DNA of 8,321 nt. Origin: CAYZBF01 sp964476585. Its GTDB lineage: Bacteria; Hydrothermota; UBA3072. The notes under the pieces are model-generated. The model was not told the DNA's origin and ran no database searches. It was given only the letters and a program-made list of their open reading frames with translations. The translations under genes were made by a program, and so were the position numbers. Within the stretch, counting starts at the first letter, position 1, and each line of letters opens with the position of its first letter. Location of the stretch: assembly GCA_964476585.1 (NCBI GenBank), contig CAYZBF010000045.1, positions 1-8,321 on the forward strand. Reading direction: 5' to 3'. This document shows positions 6,094 through 8,321 of the stretch, in pieces.

Positions 6094-7418
6094 TGTTTCT
6101 TATCAAGCCTCAATAAAAGAACAACTCCAATCCAAAAGGGAAATGCAAATGCACTACCAACAGAATAAATCCAGGTTTCAAAAAATCCAACTACCAGTCC
6201 ACCAAGAAGCATTCCTTTAAGTGCATATATTAACGAATCTTGAATATTTATAGGTTTAAAAAGTAAATAAAAAATTGGAGAAAAGAAAAGTATAAATCCC
6301 AGAATTCCAAGTTGAACTGTTAAACCAAGAAAAATATTATAAGCATAGCTTCCACGGCTAACTGTTATACCAAAATGATGAAATAATATATCCTCTGTCC
6401 CAAATCCATATCCTAAAAGTGGTCTTTTTTTTATCAATGAAATCATTGCAGCCCATTTCTCAAATCTACCAGCAGTAACTTCATCCAAATCCTTTCTTTC
6501 TGTTATTTCAACAACAGCCTCTGTTCTAAGGTAAGAACTCATCCTATCAATCATCTTTTCACCTACTGCGAACATCAATATAATAAATATTAATCCCAAA
6601 AAGGCTGCTGGCACTCTATATTTTTTTCTTGTCATAAATATATAAAAATTACCTCCAACAAAACTCCCAAGAAGACCTGACCTAGAACCTGAGAGAACAA
6701 GCGAGAGAAGAACAAAGAAAAGAAAAGTCCTAGCCCATCGGTTCTTCCTCTCAATAGCCTTCCAGAGTATAAGGGGAAGCAAAACAGTAGTAAGAATACC
6801 AATAGTGTTTGGATTGAGGAAATACCCAGTAAATCTATTTCCCAAAAAGGCAATATCTGGAAAGAATAAAAGAACAACTGAAATAGTATATGGAATAATA
6901 GATGCATATAAAATCAGATCAATCACCTCTTCTATATCTTCCTTTGAGTGTATCTCTGGATATATAACCCAGAAAACAGAGATATAAAGTAATAAGAATG
7001 TCCCTGCTCTCTTTACTGTCAATGAGGGATCAATGGAGTAGAACGCAGAAAGGAACATTATAATAATTATAATAAATAAAAATATATCAAAACCCTCCAC
7101 CTTTCTCGGAAGTCTTTTTCTGATAAAAAATTGTGATAAGAATAGGAACATAAATACGATATAAGGTATCCATCTGACTGTTTCCATCACATTTTTTATA
7201 GTTCCAAATTGAGTAGCGGTAAGCATAAGAAAAAGTGCGGTTGAAAAGATTAGAAACCTTCTACTTTTTAACATTACAAAAGATAAAGAAAGAATAATAA
7301 GTCCACCGATGAGAAGCCATCCAGAGCGTAGGGAAAGATTATAGAAATATAGGTATATTAAAATAACCACCATAAAAATTAAACCAATTATGAACTTTTC
7401 GCTTTGATTATCAGTCAT
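6090..7418 (-). CDS. O-antigen ligase/polymerase-type membrane protein (Wzy_C/WaaL-like)
   Basis: A polytopic inner-membrane protein of 442 residues with about ten to twelve hydrophobic segments, for example near 9-25, 34-50, 55-70, 84-99, 111-126, 139-152, 166-186, 205-220, 229-243, 270-285, 362-387 and 400-437. The O-antigen ligase family (PF04932) signature is clear: GYFLNPNTIGIL (198-209), LSGSRSGLLG (242-251), then a large soluble loop (about 286-360) with GRFEKWAAMISLIKKRPLLG (317-336) and GYGFG (336-340). The family either polymerises undecaprenyl-linked repeat units (Wzy) or ligates glycan to an acceptor (WaaL), both on the periplasmic face; sequence alone does not decide. The usual HN pair after the loop reads YN here (Tyr360-Asn361). 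The ATG overlaps the upstream TGA (ATGA), and an AAGG lies almost directly before it, so coupled translation is likely. Confidence 0.88.
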   Translation of the reverse strand: MTDNQSEKFIIGLIFMVVILIYLYFYNLSLRSGWLLIGGLIILSLSFVMLKSRRFLIFSTALFLMLTATQFGTIKNVMETVRWIPYIVFMFLFLSQFFIRKRLPRKVEGFDIFLFIIIIIMFLSAFYSIDPSLTVKRAGTFLLLYISVFWVIYPEIHSKEDIEEVIDLILYASIIPYTISVVLLFFPDIAFLGNRFTGYFLNPNTIGILTTVLLPLILWKAIERKNRWARTFLFFVLLSLVLSGSRSGLLGSFVGGNFYIFMTRKKYRVPAAFLGLIFIILMFAVGEKMIDRMSSYLRTEAVVEITERKDLDEVTAGRFEKWAAMISLIKKRPLLGYGFGTEDILFHHFGITVSRGSYAYNIFLGLTVQLGILGFILFFSPIFYLLFKPINIQDSLIYALKGMLLGGLVVGFFETWIYSVGSAFAFPFWIGVVLLLRLDKKQ

Positions 7419-8320
7419 TCCTTAAATACCTTTAATAACGCTTTCTTAAGGTTTTCTTCGCAAAAGGAATAGTCAAAATCTTGTATTATTCCCCTTGATA
7501 TTTGTCCCATCTCTTTCAACTCATCTGGTTCTGAAAGTATTTTCAATATGCATCTAGCAAGTTTCATGTATTCTTTTGACGGATATGTAAATCCATTCTC
7601 TCCTTCCCTTAACAACTCTCCTCGAGAGCCTACCTTATCAGAAAGAACAATAGGAAGAGCCGATGCCATTGCTTCATTAACAACAACCCCCCAGGGTTCA
7701 TATAGGGAAGGAAGGACAAATATATCTGATATCCCGTAATAACGCGGAAGTTCCTCATTGGGAACAGAGCCCGCAAAATGAACGTCTTCTATCTCTTCTT
7801 TCGCTACAAACTCTTTTAATAAATTCTTCAATACACCATCTCCTACAAAAAGAAGTGAAGCATTATTATGTGTCTTTCTTACTTCTTTAAAACCCTGAAG
7901 TAAAGTAAATAAACCCTTCACTTTTACCAAGCGACCAACAAAAAGAATAACAAAATCTTTATCAATTCCTAAGTTCTTTTTTATCTTAATCTTATCCCTT
8001 CTATATTTCTCTGATTTTTCGATAAAGAATTCAACATCGGGTGTATTAGGAAAATAGAAAATCTTTTCTGGATCCGCTCCGTATCGAATTAGATATTCAC
8101 CTGCGTATTTTCCGGTTGGTAGATAAGCAGCAGCTTTCTTTATAATTGGTTTAAGTATTATTTTTTTTATTAAAGATTTCCATATATTTCTTCTATTCAG
8201 GAGTTGACTTTCTGAGTTTATCAAATAGGGAACTCGATGAACCCGAGCCCAGATAATTGCAAAATTCATAGTAGGGGGATAATAACCTCCAACAATCACA
8301 CAATCAAAACCTCCTTCTGA
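7415..8320 (-). CDS. GT4 glycosyltransferase, 5' end outside the window
   Basis: 301 residues are visible and the frame stays open to the window edge, so this is a partial gene. The visible part starts with FDCVIVGGYYPPT and then WARVHRVPYLINSES, the second half of a GT-B acceptor domain. The donor domain is complete, with FVGRLVKVKG (127-136 of the visible part), a GDGVL loop and the EX7E signature Glu208 to Glu216 in EPWGVVVNEAMASALPIV. A GTG at 8299 with an AAGGAGG ten bases upstream could be mistaken for the start, but it would delete most of the acceptor domain, and the codons before it (Ser-Glu-Gly-Gly-Phe-Asp-Cys) continue the family pattern. Roughly 80-100 residues should be missing. 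It adds a sugar to the lipid-linked glycan, and its TGA overlaps the next gene's ATG. Confidence 0.9.
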   Translation of the reverse strand, partial: SEGGFDCVIVGGYYPPTMNFAIIWARVHRVPYLINSESQLLNRRNIWKSLIKKIILKPIIKKAAAYLPTGKYAGEYLIRYGADPEKIFYFPNTPDVEFFIEKSEKYRRDKIKIKKNLGIDKDFVILFVGRLVKVKGLFTLLQGFKEVRKTHNNASLLFVGDGVLKNLLKEFVAKEEIEDVHFAGSVPNEELPRYYGISDIFVLPSLYEPWGVVVNEAMASALPIVLSDKVGSRGELLREGENGFTYPSKEYMKLARCILKILSEPDELKEMGQISRGIIQDFDYSFCEENLKKALLKVFKE

Positions 8321-8321
8321 T

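Noticed and set aside
6632..6987. Alternative frames within the membrane-protein gene (91 codons minus, 60 codons plus)
   Set aside because: The minus-strand frame is hydrophobic only because the T-rich codons of the real gene read as Phe/Leu in another frame. The plus-strand one is antisense to the same gene.
7548..7739. Plus-strand open frame of 63 codons opposite the partial GT4 gene
   Set aside because: It is antisense to the EX7E region of the glycosyltransferase and has no independent support.
8297..8316. GTG start at 8299 with an AAGGAGG ten bases upstream
   Set aside because: The frame continues upstream without a stop and encodes family-like residues. A start here would remove most of the acceptor domain, so the ribosome-site match is judged fortuitous.

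Overview
The window is a stretch of a surface-glycan (exopolysaccharide, capsule or O-antigen-like) biosynthesis locus. All seven genes lie on the minus strand, so transcription runs from the high-coordinate end toward position 1. The DNA is AT-rich. The gene set (GT4 glycosyltransferases, an O-antigen ligase/polymerase-type membrane protein, a NodU-type carbamoyltransferase, a GDP-mannose 3,5-epimerase-like enzyme), the S23-type four-helix-bundle gene and the degenerate short tandem repeats in the gaps suggest an uncultivated, probably diderm bacterium (Omnitrophota- or Nitrospirota-like lineages come to mind). No marker gene is present, so the taxonomy is a guess.

Layout in transcription order. 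(i) 8321-4918 is a tightly coupled block: a GT4 glycosyltransferase whose 5' end lies outside the window, a polytopic Wzy/WaaL-like protein, and a second GT4 glycosyltransferase, joined by 4-base stop/start overlaps. (ii) 4917-2482 is looser: a 214-base gap filled with 8-mer and 7-mer tandem repeats, then a carbamoyltransferase whose start codon lies inside the 7-mer repeat, then a four-helix-bundle gene bracketed by 7-mer tracts in opposite orientations. (iii) 2427-61 holds a WcaI-like GT4 glycosyltransferase, a 192-base gap with a candidate weak terminator and a candidate promoter, and the GDP-mannose 3,5-epimerase-like gene, whose stop codon lies inside another 8-mer tract.

Taken together (inference), the epimerase would supply an unusual nucleotide sugar such as GDP-L-galactose or GDP-L-gulose. 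The three GT4 enzymes would assemble an oligosaccharide on a lipid carrier, the carbamoyltransferase would decorate a sugar hydroxyl, and the membrane protein would polymerise or ligate the product on the outer face of the inner membrane. The four-helix-bundle gene has no obvious place in this pathway and looks like a passenger.

The most unusual content is the repeat system. One family has a 7-base period (AGTCNNN) and the other an 8-base period (NNNCYAAC, or NNACYAAT in one subtract). Both are confined to the loose gaps and touch or enter coding ends. They supply a start codon with about nine N-terminal residues in one gene and a stop codon in another.
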